A stretch of 64,000 nucleotides of DNA from Tabrizicola_A sp965284335 (GTDB lineage: Bacteria; Pseudomonadota; Alphaproteobacteria; Rhodobacterales; Rhodobacteraceae): assembly GCF_965284335.1 (NCBI RefSeq), contig NZ_OZ260076.1. One strand, given 5' to 3'. This document shows, piece after piece, positions 25,015 to 34,176 of the stretch. A program made the translations under genes and the position numbers. Every line of letters begins with the position of its first letter. Within the stretch, counting starts at the first letter, position 1. Below the pieces are notes generated by a model that did not search any database, was not told the origin of the DNA, and saw nothing but the letters and a program-made list of their open reading frames with translations.

Positions 25015-26679
25015 CTACACCCGGCGGATGAAATCGTATTTCAAAAGCCACATGATGATGCGCTCAATCACATGCGGCGGCACGCCCAAGCCTTTTGCAA
25101 GGCTGCCAAGCCCCGCGCCTGCGGCCCCTGCCCCTTCAATCGCCTGAAACACCGCCAGAACCTGCGCCTTGGGCGCGAAAACGCGTTTAACGCCGGCATA
25201 GTCGCGCAAATCCAAGGTTTCAGCCGGGCCAAGCCGCCCCGTCAGATCGCGCGCCACAAGGCGGGCTTCCCCAAAGCTTGCCATCTCGGTTGGATAGCTT
25301 GCAAAAAGCGCTGTGGGTGATGGCGCAATGGGCAGCGCATCGGCGGCATAGCGGGCAGGTTTTGCCTCGGCAGCGATGCGCCGGGCCTTTTGTTCGCCCC
25401 ACAGCTCTTGCATCAAAGGGATCACCCGCGCCCAGTCATAGATGGCCCGCGCCCGCGCCTGCCCTGCCCTGCCCATGCGTTTGCGCAAGCCCGGATTTTG
25501 CGCCAAATCCAAAATCCGCGCCGTCAACTCACCCATATCAATCTCGGTCATCGCCGAGGTGATCGAGCAATATTGCACATAGCTGTCATAGCCGCCCTGA
25601 TAGCGCAGCGCCTCTTGCGCCAGATACGGGCCGGGCAGCGTGCGCGAGGTGATGCGGAACCCCACATCCGGCGTCACGGTGTCACGCATTCCGTCCCAAT
25701 CCGACACGAGCAGGGGAAGGCCCGCCGCCATTCCTTCGATCGGGGCGAGACCAAAGGTTTCTTGGATATTGTCGATCAGGAACATGAACACATCCGCCCC
25801 CGACAGCGCCTCTTTGCGCGCGGTCGCATCGGCCCCGTCCAACAGCGCAAAGCCCACATCCGGCATCAGCCGCCGCGCGCCCTGTTCAAAGACGCGGCGC
25901 GAATAATCCTCGCGGAAAACCCCGCAAAAGACGACGAACAGCTTTTGCCCTGCCCCCAGCTTTTTCTGCGCCGCCTGCATGGCCAGATAGATCGGCAAAG
26001 GGTCAAACTTTTCATGCGGTGTCAGGCGGGCGATGGTGGTGAAGACCACGTCATTCTCCGCCGCCCCAAGCCGGGCGCGCAACGCCTTGCCGGCGCCTGG
26101 GTCAGGCGTGAAGTCATCACAATGGATGCCCAAGGGGATCACCGGCAACAAAGGACGCGGGCGCAGATTGGCATCCAACTGGCGTTTCAGATGCGTGTCG
26201 ATCAAATCCAGCTGATAGCGCACGCTTGCCTGCACCGCCGTTGAGGTGCAGATCACCGCGTCCCATTCCGCCACGGGTGACACCCGCAGGTTCAACCACC
26301 CCTCCATCACCGCGGCGGTCGAGGTGGTGTGGGTAATCCCCGACAATGCATAGGCCCCCGTGCCATAGGGCGCGCGCCGCCACGCCTCGGCGGAAAAGTT
26401 GGGGCTGGGGTAGAACACGGTTTCAACCGGGCCAATCGAGGGCGGACGCATGAGGCTGGCATGTCGGAATGGCACATCAGGGCGCAAGGCGGCGGCCAAG
26501 TCGCGCACGGGTTCCACATCCTCGGGCATTTTGGACAGGATGACGAATTCATCCACATCGGCATGGCGCAGAAAGCCCTTCAAAAAGCTTTCCCCCGCCA
26601 CCCGGCGCCCGTTTATCCCCTTGGTCTTTGGGTCAAACCCGTCTTGGGCATACCAAATCGCAGCGTTTTGCGGGCGCAT
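25015..26679 (-). CDS. GT-B glycosyltransferase (family 4-like) with C-terminal extension
   Basis: Protein of 554 residues with a GT-B fold. The C-terminal nucleotide-sugar domain shows VVFTTIARLTPHEKFDPL, FVVFCGVFREDYSRR, and the E-x7-E region NIQETFGLAPIEGMAAGLP. About 120 residues after the glycosyltransferase domain form an extension ending in PPHVIERIIMWLLKYDFIRRV with no recognised domain. The ATG at 26679 overlaps the TGA of the upstream methyltransferase by one base, so the two are coupled. It probably decorates a surface glycan or a protein. No export or polymerase genes lie nearby. Confidence 0.75.
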   Translation of the reverse strand: MRPQNAAIWYAQDGFDPKTKGINGRRVAGESFLKGFLRHADVDEFVILSKMPEDVEPVRDLAAALRPDVPFRHASLMRPPSIGPVETVFYPSPNFSAEAWRRAPYGTGAYALSGITHTTSTAAVMEGWLNLRVSPVAEWDAVICTSTAVQASVRYQLDLIDTHLKRQLDANLRPRPLLPVIPLGIHCDDFTPDPGAGKALRARLGAAENDVVFTTIARLTPHEKFDPLPIYLAMQAAQKKLGAGQKLFVVFCGVFREDYSRRVFEQGARRLMPDVGFALLDGADATARKEALSGADVFMFLIDNIQETFGLAPIEGMAAGLPLLVSDWDGMRDTVTPDVGFRITSRTLPGPYLAQEALRYQGGYDSYVQYCSITSAMTEIDMGELTARILDLAQNPGLRKRMGRAGQARARAIYDWARVIPLMQELWGEQKARRIAAEAKPARYAADALPIAPSPTALFASYPTEMASFGEARLVARDLTGRLGPAETLDLRDYAGVKRVFAPKAQVLAVFQAIEGAGAAGAGLGSLAKGLGVPPHVIERIIMWLLKYDFIRRV

Positions 26680-27512
26680 CACAGTTTCTCCATCCAAAGC
26701 CACGGCGTCGGACCTGTCCGCCATTCCCAAAGCGCCAAAAGCCGATCCAAATCGGACATCTCCGCCATCCACTCGGGCAGCGCGCTGTCGTCGAGCTTGC
26801 GATCAATGCGGATGATGCGGTGCGTGGCGGCAAAGCGGGCGCTGATCCGCTCTGTCACGCCCTTGGCCGCTGCCGGGTGGCATTCGACAAGAATATCGGC
26901 ATGCAAAAGGCCCGGTGCTACGACCGGGTCTAACAGGGCATCTTCCGCGCCTTCGATATCGCAGATCACCACCGATCGGGTGACAGCACAGATGTCAAAA
27001 TCGGCATGAGAGAACAGGCCCCCCACCTCGACCCGCGCGGCCACACTATTGGCCAGCGCCTGCGCCCGGCAAAGGTCTTGGGCACGCGGGCTGGCATCGC
27101 GGGCCATCACCCGCGCCCCCGGCATGCGTCGGGCAAACCCCACCGCATAATAGCCTTCAGCCGAACCGATATCGATCACCAGATCGGGCGCGCGGGCGAT
27201 GATCGCCTCGATCACCGGATGCAAGGCCGCCTCATAAACCCCCAACAGCCGCGCCACCCGCGACCCTTCCGAGGCGCGCAAGGCATAGTCCATACCCTGA
27301 AACGGCCCTGCGACCACTTTTGTGCCGCTACGCTTAAGCACGGTGTTGGCCAACAACTCAGCCCGCCACTTCGCCAAATGGCGCAGCGCGCTGTGCAAAC
27401 TGGCAGGAGTAGCGGGGACGGCGGTCAAGCTTTGCAATTTAACGCCCACCACCTGTGTCAGGGCAGATGCGGGCTTTGCAGGCGTCGGGGCCAAGAAAAA
27501 ACTCCAGAACAA
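26679..27512 (-). CDS. SAM-dependent methyltransferase-like protein coupled to the glycosyltransferase
   Basis: Protein of up to 277 residues with a methyltransferase-like Rossmann motif LVIDIGSAEGYYAVGFARRMPG, then MARDASPRAQDL and SVVICDIEGAEDALLDP, which resemble FkbM-type enzymes. The start is uncertain: an in-frame stop precedes TTG 27512, which lacks a good ribosome-binding site; GTG codons at residues 21-22 and an ATG at residue 74 are alternatives. It is translationally coupled to the downstream glycosyltransferase, so it may methylate the same glycan. It could also be catalytically inactive. Confidence 0.62.
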   Translation of the reverse strand: MFWSFFLAPTPAKPASALTQVVGVKLQSLTAVPATPASLHSALRHLAKWRAELLANTVLKRSGTKVVAGPFQGMDYALRASEGSRVARLLGVYEAALHPVIEAIIARAPDLVIDIGSAEGYYAVGFARRMPGARVMARDASPRAQDLCRAQALANSVAARVEVGGLFSHADFDICAVTRSVVICDIEGAEDALLDPVVAPGLLHADILVECHPAAAKGVTERISARFAATHRIIRIDRKLDDSALPEWMAEMSDLDRLLALWEWRTGPTPWLWMEKL

Positions 27513-27600
27513 GAACTTGGATCAAATGCTTTGTGAAAAATCGCCCTGACCCTAGCCCCGCCCTGCGCGTCTGTAAACCGATGCTGCGCGAATGGCGCGC

Positions 27601-28059
27601 TTAACTCGGCACAAAGGCCAGCGACACCCCGTTCATGCAATAGCGCAGACCCGTTGGCTTTGGCCCATCCTTGAATACATGGCCCAAATGCCCGCCACAG
27701 CGGCGGCAATGCACCTCGGTTCGGGTGCCAAACAAGCCCGGATCGGGTCTTGTGCGCACCGCATCGGCCAAAGGTTCCCAAAAAGATGGCCAGCCCGTGC
27801 CGCTGTCATATTTCGTCTGCGACGAAAACAGCGGCAAATCACACCCTGCGCAATGATAGCGGCCCGCACGAGTTTCCTTGTCCAAGGGGCTGGTAAAGGC
27901 CCGCTCAGTCGCCTCATGGCGCAAGACCTGATAGGCCAGCGGCGACAGCCGTGCGCGCCATTCGGCATCGGTCAGGGTGAATTCAAATGTTTCGGCCCGC
28001 GCGGTCTGGCCAAGGCCAAGTGCGGCAAGCGTGGTGGACAAAAACAGACGGCGGTTCAT
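27601..28059 (-). CDS. msrB: Exported peptide-methionine (R)-S-oxide reductase MsrB
   Basis: MsrB of 152 residues with an N-terminal export signal MNRRLFLSTTLAALGLG ending near AETF. The paired arginines suggest the Tat route. The mature part has the zinc ligands CAGC and CRRCGG, the family core YDSGTGWPSFWEPL and GHLGHVFKDGP, and the catalytic cysteine in LRYCMNG. It reduces methionine-R-sulfoxide in periplasmic proteins. The start has an AAGGAG site eight bases upstream. It is divergent from cobS and is the outermost gene of the leftward block that separates the J-domain gene from cobS. Confidence 0.92.
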   Translation of the reverse strand: MNRRLFLSTTLAALGLGQTARAETFEFTLTDAEWRARLSPLAYQVLRHEATERAFTSPLDKETRAGRYHCAGCDLPLFSSQTKYDSGTGWPSFWEPLADAVRTRPDPGLFGTRTEVHCRRCGGHLGHVFKDGPKPTGLRYCMNGVSLAFVPS

Positions 28060-28239
28060 CGGCAAATCTCCTTGATTGGCACAGCTTAACACAGTGCGGC
28101 ACCCGTGCGGCCAAAGGTTACAGCCCCTCACCAAGTTGCGATAAGCCGTGAGTCCAGCCCTTGCAGCCCCTGCCGATATGCTCCACAACTTGCCCAAATG
28201 AAGGGCGCGCGCCCCGGCTCTCGATGATGGACGAAGACA

Positions 28240-29214
28240 ATGGCTGAGAACGTGACAAAACCCACCGAAGAGATCTCGGTTCGCGATGTGTTTGGTATCG
28301 ACACCGACATGAAGGTCAAAGGCTTTGCCGAGCCGACCGACCGGGTTCCGGCCATTGATCCGACCTATAAATTCGACCCCGACACCACCTTGGCCATTCT
28401 GGCAGGCTATGCCTATAACCGCCGCGTGATGATCCAAGGCTATCACGGCACGGGCAAATCGACCCATATCGAACAGGTCGGCGCGCGGCTGAATTGGCCG
28501 ACCGTGCGGGTCAACCTGGACAGCCACATCAGCCGGATCGACCTGATCGGCAAGGATGCGATCAAGCTGCGCGATGGCAAGCAGGTGACGGAATTCCACG
28601 AAGGCATCCTGCCTTGGGCGCTGCGCAACCCTGTGGCCATTGTCTTTGACGAGTATGATGCAGGCCGGGCCGACGTGATGTTCGTGATCCAGCGCGTGTT
28701 GGAACATGATGGCAAGCTGACGCTTCTGGACCAAAACGAAGTGATCACCCCGAACCCCTATTTCCGCCTCTTTGCCACGGCCAACACCGTGGGTCTGGGC
28801 GACACGACCGGGCTTTACCACGGCACCCAGCAGATCAACCAAGCGCAGATGGACCGCTGGTCGCTGGTCGCCACGCTGAACTATCTGTCCCACGACGCCG
28901 AGGCCGCCATCGTTCTGGCCAAGCGCCCGCATTACAACACCGAAGCGGGCCGCAAAAAGATCAGCCAGATGGTCACCGTGGCCGATCTGACCCGCACGGC
29001 CTTCATGAACGGCGATCTCTCGACCGTCATGAGCCCGCGCACCGTGCTGAACTGGGCCGAAAACGCCGAGATTTTCCGCAATGTCGGCTATGCCTTCCGT
29101 CTGTCCTTCCTGAACAAATGCGACGAGCTGGAGCGTCAGACCGTGGCCGAATTCTACCAGCGCTGCTTTGGCGAAGAACTGCCGGAATCCGCGGCATCGA
29201 TGGCGATGAAGTAA
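28240..29214 (+). CDS. cobS: Cobaltochelatase subunit CobS
   Basis: AAA+ ATPase of 324 residues, the CobS subunit of the aerobic cobalt chelatase CobNST, which inserts cobalt into hydrogenobyrinic acid a,c-diamide in vitamin B12 synthesis. Walker A is GYHGTGKS at residues 67-74, and Walker B is VAIVFDEYD at about 132-140. The N-terminal KFDPDTTLAILAGYAYNRRVMIQ and the C-terminal ESAASMAMK are typical of CobS. cobT follows after a 147-base gap full of GC hairpins. cobN is not in the window. Confidence 0.95.
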   Translation: MAENVTKPTEEISVRDVFGIDTDMKVKGFAEPTDRVPAIDPTYKFDPDTTLAILAGYAYNRRVMIQGYHGTGKSTHIEQVGARLNWPTVRVNLDSHISRIDLIGKDAIKLRDGKQVTEFHEGILPWALRNPVAIVFDEYDAGRADVMFVIQRVLEHDGKLTLLDQNEVITPNPYFRLFATANTVGLGDTTGLYHGTQQINQAQMDRWSLVATLNYLSHDAEAAIVLAKRPHYNTEAGRKKISQMVTVADLTRTAFMNGDLSTVMSPRTVLNWAENAEIFRNVGYAFRLSFLNKCDELERQTVAEFYQRCFGEELPESAASMAMK

Positions 29215-29227
29215 CCCCCCACCCCAA

Positions 29228-29318
29228 CCCTCCCTCATGAGGGGGGAGGGAGGTGCTGGGACGACAAAAGGCAATGACCTGCGGCAAGGGGCGCCTCCTC
29301 CCCCGTCGTGGGGGAGGA
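29228..29318. repeat. Two GC-rich CCTCCC/GGGAGG hairpins between cobS and cobT
   Basis: First hairpin: CCCTCCC (29228-29234) with GGGAGGG (29244-29250). Second: TCCTCCCCC (29296-29304) with GGGGGAGGA (29310-29318) around GTCGT. A related copy is at 35885. They resemble short dispersed GC-rich repeats found in many proteobacterial intergenic regions. Lying inside a probable cobS-cobT operon, they may attenuate or stabilise the transcript. Confidence 0.6.
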
Positions 29319-29361
29319 TGGGAGGGGGGGCCGCCAGCCAGAGGCACCAACGGGGCAAACC

Positions 29362-31233
29362 ATGACCAAACCCACCGACAACCCCGCCGATCCGTTCAAG
29401 AAGGCCCTCGCCGAGGCCACCCGCGTCATGGCGGACGATCCCGAGATGACGGTGACCTATTCGGTTGACCCCTCGGGCATGACCAAAGACGGGGTGCGCC
29501 TGCCGCAGGTCTCGCGCCGGATGACGCGCGATGAGGTGCTTTTGGCGCGCGGCACGGCGGATGCCTTTGCGCTCAAGCGCAAATATCACAACGAGGCCAC
29601 CGCCAACCGCTATGCCCCTACTGGCCAATTGGCGCGCGAGATTTACGATGCGATGGAAACCGCCCGCTGCGAGGCGGTCGGCGCGCGGGTGATGCCCGGC
29701 ACCGCCACCAATATCGCCGCCAAGCTCGGCCATGAGGCCGAGCGCAAGGGCTATGGCACCATAACCAGCCCCGGCGAGGCCCCCTTGTCAGTCGCCGCAG
29801 GCTATCTGGTGCGCCATCTGGCCACCGGTGCCCCGCTGCCTCCCGCGGCCGAAAACGTCATGAACCTGTGGCGCGGCTTTATCGAAGAGCAGGCCGGCGG
29901 CACGCTGGACAATCTTGATGATGTGCTGGCCGATCAGGCTGCCTTTGCACGTCTGACGCGGCAGGTGATTTCCGATCTGGGCTATGGGGACCAATTGGGC
30001 GATGACCCCGACGCGCCCGATGAGGATGAAAGCGGCCAAGAGGCCGAGGAAGATCAGGACAACCCCGACAGCCAAGGCTCCGAAGACCAAGACAGCGACG
30101 AGTCTGAGGCCAGCCCCGAGCGGTCGCAGGACGAGCAGGAAGACCAGTCCCAAGCGCAAGTCACCATGGAAGACAGCGCTGATATGGAGCAAGGCGACGA
30201 GACAGAGCTGCCCGAGGGCGAGGCCCCGCTGGAGCCACCACCACCCGCGCCCTATTCCGATGCGGATCCGAATTATACCGTCTATACCACCGATTTTGAT
30301 GAAGAAATCCGCGCCGAGGAATTGGCCGAACCCGCCGAGCTGGAACGTCTGCGCGCCTATCTTGATCAGCAGTTGGAACCCCTGAAAGGGGCCGTCAGCC
30401 GTCTGGCCAACAAATTGCAGCGCCGCCTGCAGGCGCAGCAAAATCGTTCGTGGCTGTTTGATCTGGAAGAAGGCACGCTGGATGCGGGCCGCTTGGCCCG
30501 CGTCATCGCCAACCCCACCACGCCTTTGTCATTCAAGCAGGAAAAAGACACCGAGTTTCGCGACACCGTGGTGACGCTGTTGATCGACAACTCCGGCTCG
30601 ATGCGCGGCCGTCCGATTTCGATTGCGGCGATCTGTGCCGATGTGCTGGCCCGCACGCTGGAACGCTGTTCGGTCAAGGTCGAGATCTTGGGCTTTACCA
30701 CCCGCGCATGGAAAGGTGGCCAGTCGCGTGAACGCTGGCTCGCGCAAGGGCGCCCACAGGCGCCGGGGCGGCTGAATGACCTTCGCCACATCATCTATAA
30801 ATCCGCCGATGCGCCTTGGCGGCGGGTGCGGCCCAATCTGGGGCTGATGATGAAAGAGGGGCTTTTGAAGGAAAACATCGACGGCGAGGCGCTGGAATGG
30901 GCGCACCGCCGGTCGCTGGCTCGCCCCGAGGCGCGCAAGATCCTGATGGTGATTTCCGATGGCGCGCCCGTGGATGACAGCACGCTGTCGGTCAATGCGG
31001 CCTCATTTTTGGAAAAGCACCTGCGCGATGTCATCGCCATGGTCGAAAAACGCCGCGCGGTCGAACTGATTGCCATCGGCATTGGCCATGACGTCACGCG
31101 CTATTACCAAACGGCTGTGACGATCACCGATGTCGAGCAATTGGCAGGCGCGATGACCGAGCAATTGGCCGGCCTCTTTGAGGTGGACCCCAAGAAACGT
31201 GCCCGTGCCTTGGGGATGCGGAAGGCGGGCTAA
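29362..31233 (+). CDS. cobT: Cobaltochelatase subunit CobT
   Basis: CobT, 623 residues. It has an N-terminal helical region, then a very acidic Asp/Glu/Gln/Ser-rich linker at about residues 205-305, then a C-terminal von Willebrand A domain with the MIDAS motif LIDNSGSMRG (Asp409, Ser411, Ser413). With CobS it forms the AAA+ motor complex that drives CobN. The start MTKPTDNPAD was chosen over an upstream in-frame ATG in the repeat region. The Glu-rich linker also occurs in known CobT proteins. Confidence 0.95.
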   Translation: MTKPTDNPADPFKKALAEATRVMADDPEMTVTYSVDPSGMTKDGVRLPQVSRRMTRDEVLLARGTADAFALKRKYHNEATANRYAPTGQLAREIYDAMETARCEAVGARVMPGTATNIAAKLGHEAERKGYGTITSPGEAPLSVAAGYLVRHLATGAPLPPAAENVMNLWRGFIEEQAGGTLDNLDDVLADQAAFARLTRQVISDLGYGDQLGDDPDAPDEDESGQEAEEDQDNPDSQGSEDQDSDESEASPERSQDEQEDQSQAQVTMEDSADMEQGDETELPEGEAPLEPPPPAPYSDADPNYTVYTTDFDEEIRAEELAEPAELERLRAYLDQQLEPLKGAVSRLANKLQRRLQAQQNRSWLFDLEEGTLDAGRLARVIANPTTPLSFKQEKDTEFRDTVVTLLIDNSGSMRGRPISIAAICADVLARTLERCSVKVEILGFTTRAWKGGQSRERWLAQGRPQAPGRLNDLRHIIYKSADAPWRRVRPNLGLMMKEGLLKENIDGEALEWAHRRSLARPEARKILMVISDGAPVDDSTLSVNAASFLEKHLRDVIAMVEKRRAVELIAIGIGHDVTRYYQTAVTITDVEQLAGAMTEQLAGLFEVDPKKRARALGMRKAG

Positions 31234-31270
31234 GGGTGGCTTTCAGCCCCCCTCGCGCGTTCCGCGCTCA

Positions 31271-31303
31271 CCCCCCGAGGATATTTTTGCCACATTGAAG
31301 GAG
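31271..31303 (+). repeat. Dispersed GGATATTTTTGCC motif upstream of pepP
   Basis: A C-run, then GAGGATATTTTTGCCACATT and GAAGGAG. The motif ends in the ribosome-binding site of pepP, whose ATG is at 31310. Confidence 0.55.
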
Positions 31304-31309
31304 CCCGCG

Positions 31310-33115
31310 ATGTTCCAAAGCTTTGAGACCACCGCAAACCCCGAACAGGGGCCGGGGCGCTTGGCGGCCTTGCGCGCCGTTTTGGCCACCGAGGGGCTGG
31401 CGGGATTTATCGTGCCGCGTGCCGATGTGCATCAGGGGGAATATGTCGCGCCACGCGATGAGCGGCTGCAATGGTTGACGGGATTTACCGGGTCGGCGGG
31501 CTTTGCGCTTGTGCTGCCTGCCGTGGCGGGGGTGTTCATTGACGGGCGCTATCGCACTCAAGTGAAGGGTCAGGTCGATCTGGCCCATTTCACCCCAGTT
31601 CCCTGGCCCGAGGTGAAGCCGGGCGCATGGTTGCGCGACCAACTTTCGCAAGGTGTGATCGGCTTTGATCCCTGGCTGCACACGGCGGATGAAATAGAGC
31701 GGCTGGAGGCTGATCTTGCCGGCAGTGGTCTTTCGTTGCGGGCTTGTGACAATATGGTGGACAGGATCTGGCCTGACCAACCCGCCCCCCCGATGGGGCG
31801 TGCCTTTGCGCATCCCGATGCGCTGGCCGGTGAGACGGCAGCGGCCAAGCGTTCCAGATTGGCCGAGGTTCTGCGCCGCGAGGGGCAACGGGCTGCGGTT
31901 GTGACCCTGCCTGACAGTCTGTGCTGGCTTTTGAACATTCGGGGCGCCGATGTGCCACGCAATCCGATCCTGCATGGCCATGCCATTTTGCATGACGATG
32001 GGCGCGTGACGCTTTTTGCGGCTTTGGAGAAGTTTGACGAGGCGGTCCGCGCCCATCTTGGACCCGAGGTCAGCCTGCGCCCAGTGGCCGCCTTTGTGCC
32101 TGCGCTGCGCACGCTGCAAGGCCCTGTTCGGGTAGATAAAGGTTCGGCGCCGCTTGCTGTGTCGTTGGAATTGCAAGAGGCCGGGATTGCGGTGGCCTTT
32201 GCCGACGATCCTTGTCGGCTGCCAAAGGCGTGCAAAAATGCCAGCGAAATCGCCGGAATGCGGGCCGCCCATCTGCGCGACGGGGCGGCGATGGTTGAGT
32301 TCCTGTGCTGGTTGGATGCGCGTTTGCCACAGGGCGGTTTGACCGAGATTGACGTGGTCAAAGCGTTGGAAGGTTACCGCCGCGCCACCAATGCCCTGCA
32401 TGACATCAGCTTTGACACGATCTGTGGGGCTGGCCCCAATGGCGCGATCATGCATTATCGGGTGACGGAAGAGAGCAACCGCAAGATCGTGACGAATTCT
32501 TTGCTGCTTGTGGATTCGGGCGGCCAGTATCGTGATGGAACCACCGATATCACCCGCACCATCGCGGTGGGCGATCCGGGTGACTTTGCCCGTGCCTGCT
32601 ATACCCGCGTTTTGCAAGGCACGATTGCCATCAGCCGGGTGCGCTGGTCCAAGGGGCTGGCGGGGCGCGATCTCGACCCTTTGGCGCGCGCGGCCTTGTG
32701 GATGGCGGGGCAAGATTTCAACCATGGCACCGGCCATGGTGTGGGGGCGTTTCTGTCGGTGCATGAAGGCCCGCAAAGGATCAGCCGGGTGTCAGAGGTG
32801 CCGCTCGAAGTGGGGATGATCCTGTCGAATGAGCCGGGCTATTACCGTGAGGGCGAGTTCGGCATTCGGCTGGAGAACCTGATCGTGGTGGAGCCCGCCC
32901 CGGCCCTGCCCGGCGGCGATGCGGAACGCATACACTTGCAGTTCGAAACGCTGACCTTTGTTCCTTTTGACCGGCGTCTGGTCGTGACAGAAATGCTGTC
33001 GCCCGGCGAACGGGATTGGCTGAACACCTATCACGGGCAGGTTTTGGCGCATCTGGCGCCCCGCCTGTCCCCGGCCGCCTTGGCCTGGTGCCAAGAGGCC
33101 TGCGCGCCGATCTGA
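31310..33115 (+). CDS. pepP: Xaa-Pro aminopeptidase (M24B)
   Basis: Aminopeptidase P of 601 residues, the long form with two N-terminal creatinase-like domains and a C-terminal pita-bread metallopeptidase domain. Metal ligands are visible in VDSGGQYRDGTTDITRT (two Asp), HGTGHGVGAFLSVHEGP (His), NEPGYYREGEFGIR (Glu) and FETLTFVPFD (Glu). It releases N-terminal residues before proline and is probably cytoplasmic. ATG 31310 has GAAGGAG upstream. It converges on sufE with a palindrome between them. Confidence 0.92.
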   Translation: MFQSFETTANPEQGPGRLAALRAVLATEGLAGFIVPRADVHQGEYVAPRDERLQWLTGFTGSAGFALVLPAVAGVFIDGRYRTQVKGQVDLAHFTPVPWPEVKPGAWLRDQLSQGVIGFDPWLHTADEIERLEADLAGSGLSLRACDNMVDRIWPDQPAPPMGRAFAHPDALAGETAAAKRSRLAEVLRREGQRAAVVTLPDSLCWLLNIRGADVPRNPILHGHAILHDDGRVTLFAALEKFDEAVRAHLGPEVSLRPVAAFVPALRTLQGPVRVDKGSAPLAVSLELQEAGIAVAFADDPCRLPKACKNASEIAGMRAAHLRDGAAMVEFLCWLDARLPQGGLTEIDVVKALEGYRRATNALHDISFDTICGAGPNGAIMHYRVTEESNRKIVTNSLLLVDSGGQYRDGTTDITRTIAVGDPGDFARACYTRVLQGTIAISRVRWSKGLAGRDLDPLARAALWMAGQDFNHGTGHGVGAFLSVHEGPQRISRVSEVPLEVGMILSNEPGYYREGEFGIRLENLIVVEPAPALPGGDAERIHLQFETLTFVPFDRRLVVTEMLSPGERDWLNTYHGQVLAHLAPRLSPAALAWCQEACAPI

Positions 33116-33124
33116 CGCGCGGCC

Positions 33125-33147
33125 ACGATTTTTCGACGAAAAATCGT
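33125..33147. terminator. Palindrome between pepP and sufE
   Basis: ACGATTTTTCG and CGAAAAATCGT flank a single central A, giving an 11-base-pair AT-cored inverted repeat between two convergent stops. It is a probable bidirectional terminator and related in style to the arrays at 49774 and 62790. Confidence 0.6.
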
Positions 33148-33149
33148 CT

Positions 33150-33560
33150 TCAGGCGGCGTCGGCCGCGACAAGGCGGATGCGTTCCACCATGGCGCGCAC
33201 CCCGTTCGACCGCTGGGCGGACAAATGTTCATTCAGGCCCAGCCGCCCCAATTCGGCGACCGCATCAACAGCGCCCACCTGCCCCACCGGCAAGCCGGAA
33301 TAAAGCGCATGCAGCACGGCAATCAGCCCGCGCACGATCATGGCATCCGAATCGCCTTGAAAATCAAAGCGTCCCCCCTCGATAACCGGGCGCAGCCAGA
33401 CCTGACTGGCGCAGCCATCCACTTTTAACGCTGGCACCTTAAAGCTGTCATCCAAAGGCGGCATTGCGCGGCCCATGTCGATGACATGGCGATAACGATC
33501 TTCCCAATCGTCAAGAAACTCGAAGGTTTCGGCAATCTCCTCAAAGGCGGGGGTGGCCAT
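33150..33560 (-). CDS. sufE: SufE family sulfur acceptor protein
   Basis: SufE-like protein of 136 residues. The conserved core is KVDGCASQVWLRP with the sulfur-accepting cysteine, preceded by LDDWEDRYRHVIDMGRAMPPL. SufE accepts persulfide sulfur from the SufS desulfurase for iron-sulfur cluster assembly. No suf operon is adjacent. The short leftward gene ends three bases from the palindrome, and its start has AAAGGAG upstream. Confidence 0.92.
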   Translation of the reverse strand: MATPAFEEIAETFEFLDDWEDRYRHVIDMGRAMPPLDDSFKVPALKVDGCASQVWLRPVIEGGRFDFQGDSDAMIVRGLIAVLHALYSGLPVGQVGAVDAVAELGRLGLNEHLSAQRSNGVRAMVERIRLVAADAA

Positions 33561-33695
33561 GGTGTAACTCCTTTGTTCCCCTGTCAGCTAATTCGCACAT
33601 GCCCCCCTGTCCAGTGGCCTGACACCATGCAGCAGCCTTTTCAAACAGCCTTTGATGCGATAGCCAAACAGAAGTGCTTGCAAGGATCCCCGCCG

Positions 33696-34154
33696 ATGCG
33701 CCATTCGCTGACCCTCGCCCTGACTGCCGTTCTGCTGCTCACCTCTTGCGGCGCAGTCCGTGAGTCACGGCTGAACCCGTTCAACTGGTTTGGCCGGTCG
33801 CAACAGGTGCAGCCCGTCGCGGTCGCCGCCGGCGTTCAGACCGATGCGCGGCCCTTGGCAGATCAAGTTCTCTCCATGGCCATAGAACAGACCCCTTATG
33901 GTGCCATTGTGCGGGCCACGGGGCTGACGCCAACTCAAGGCTATTATGATGCCGAGTTGGTGGCGCGTCCGGTCGATGAAAACGGTGTCTTGGTCTATGA
34001 CTTTCGCCTGATGCCACCGCCCGCCCAAATGCCGGTAGGGGCGCCGCGCACGCGTGAGGTCACGGTGGCCGCGCATCTGTCCAAGATGCGGCTAGAGGGC
34101 ATTCGCGAAATCGTGGTTCAGGCCGCGCAAAACGCCCGCGCCAGCCGCCGCTAG
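33696..34154 (+). CDS. Hypothetical lipoprotein
   Basis: Protein of 152 residues with a lipoprotein signal peptide (MRHSLTLALTAVLLLTSCGA, lipobox LTSC, Cys18). The mature part contains LNPFNWFGRSQ, then a region with YGAIVRATGLTPTQGYYDAELV and MPPPAQMPVGAPRTREVTVA. No catalytic motif was recognised. The lipobox decides the start. It is divergent from sufE and convergent on rnd. Probably an envelope protein of Rhodobacterales with unknown role. Confidence 0.75.
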   Translation: MRHSLTLALTAVLLLTSCGAVRESRLNPFNWFGRSQQVQPVAVAAGVQTDARPLADQVLSMAIEQTPYGAIVRATGLTPTQGYYDAELVARPVDENGVLVYDFRLMPPPAQMPVGAPRTREVTVAAHLSKMRLEGIREIVVQAAQNARASRR

Positions 34155-34176
34155 GCGCGCGGGCCTTGGGGCGGTT

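Noticed and set aside
28060..29733. A very long leftward open frame in phase with msrB running antisense across cobS
   Set aside because: It lies opposite clear cobS and cobT coding sequence, and msrB has its own signal peptide and ribosome-binding site at 28059. Long antisense frames are expected in GC-rich DNA.
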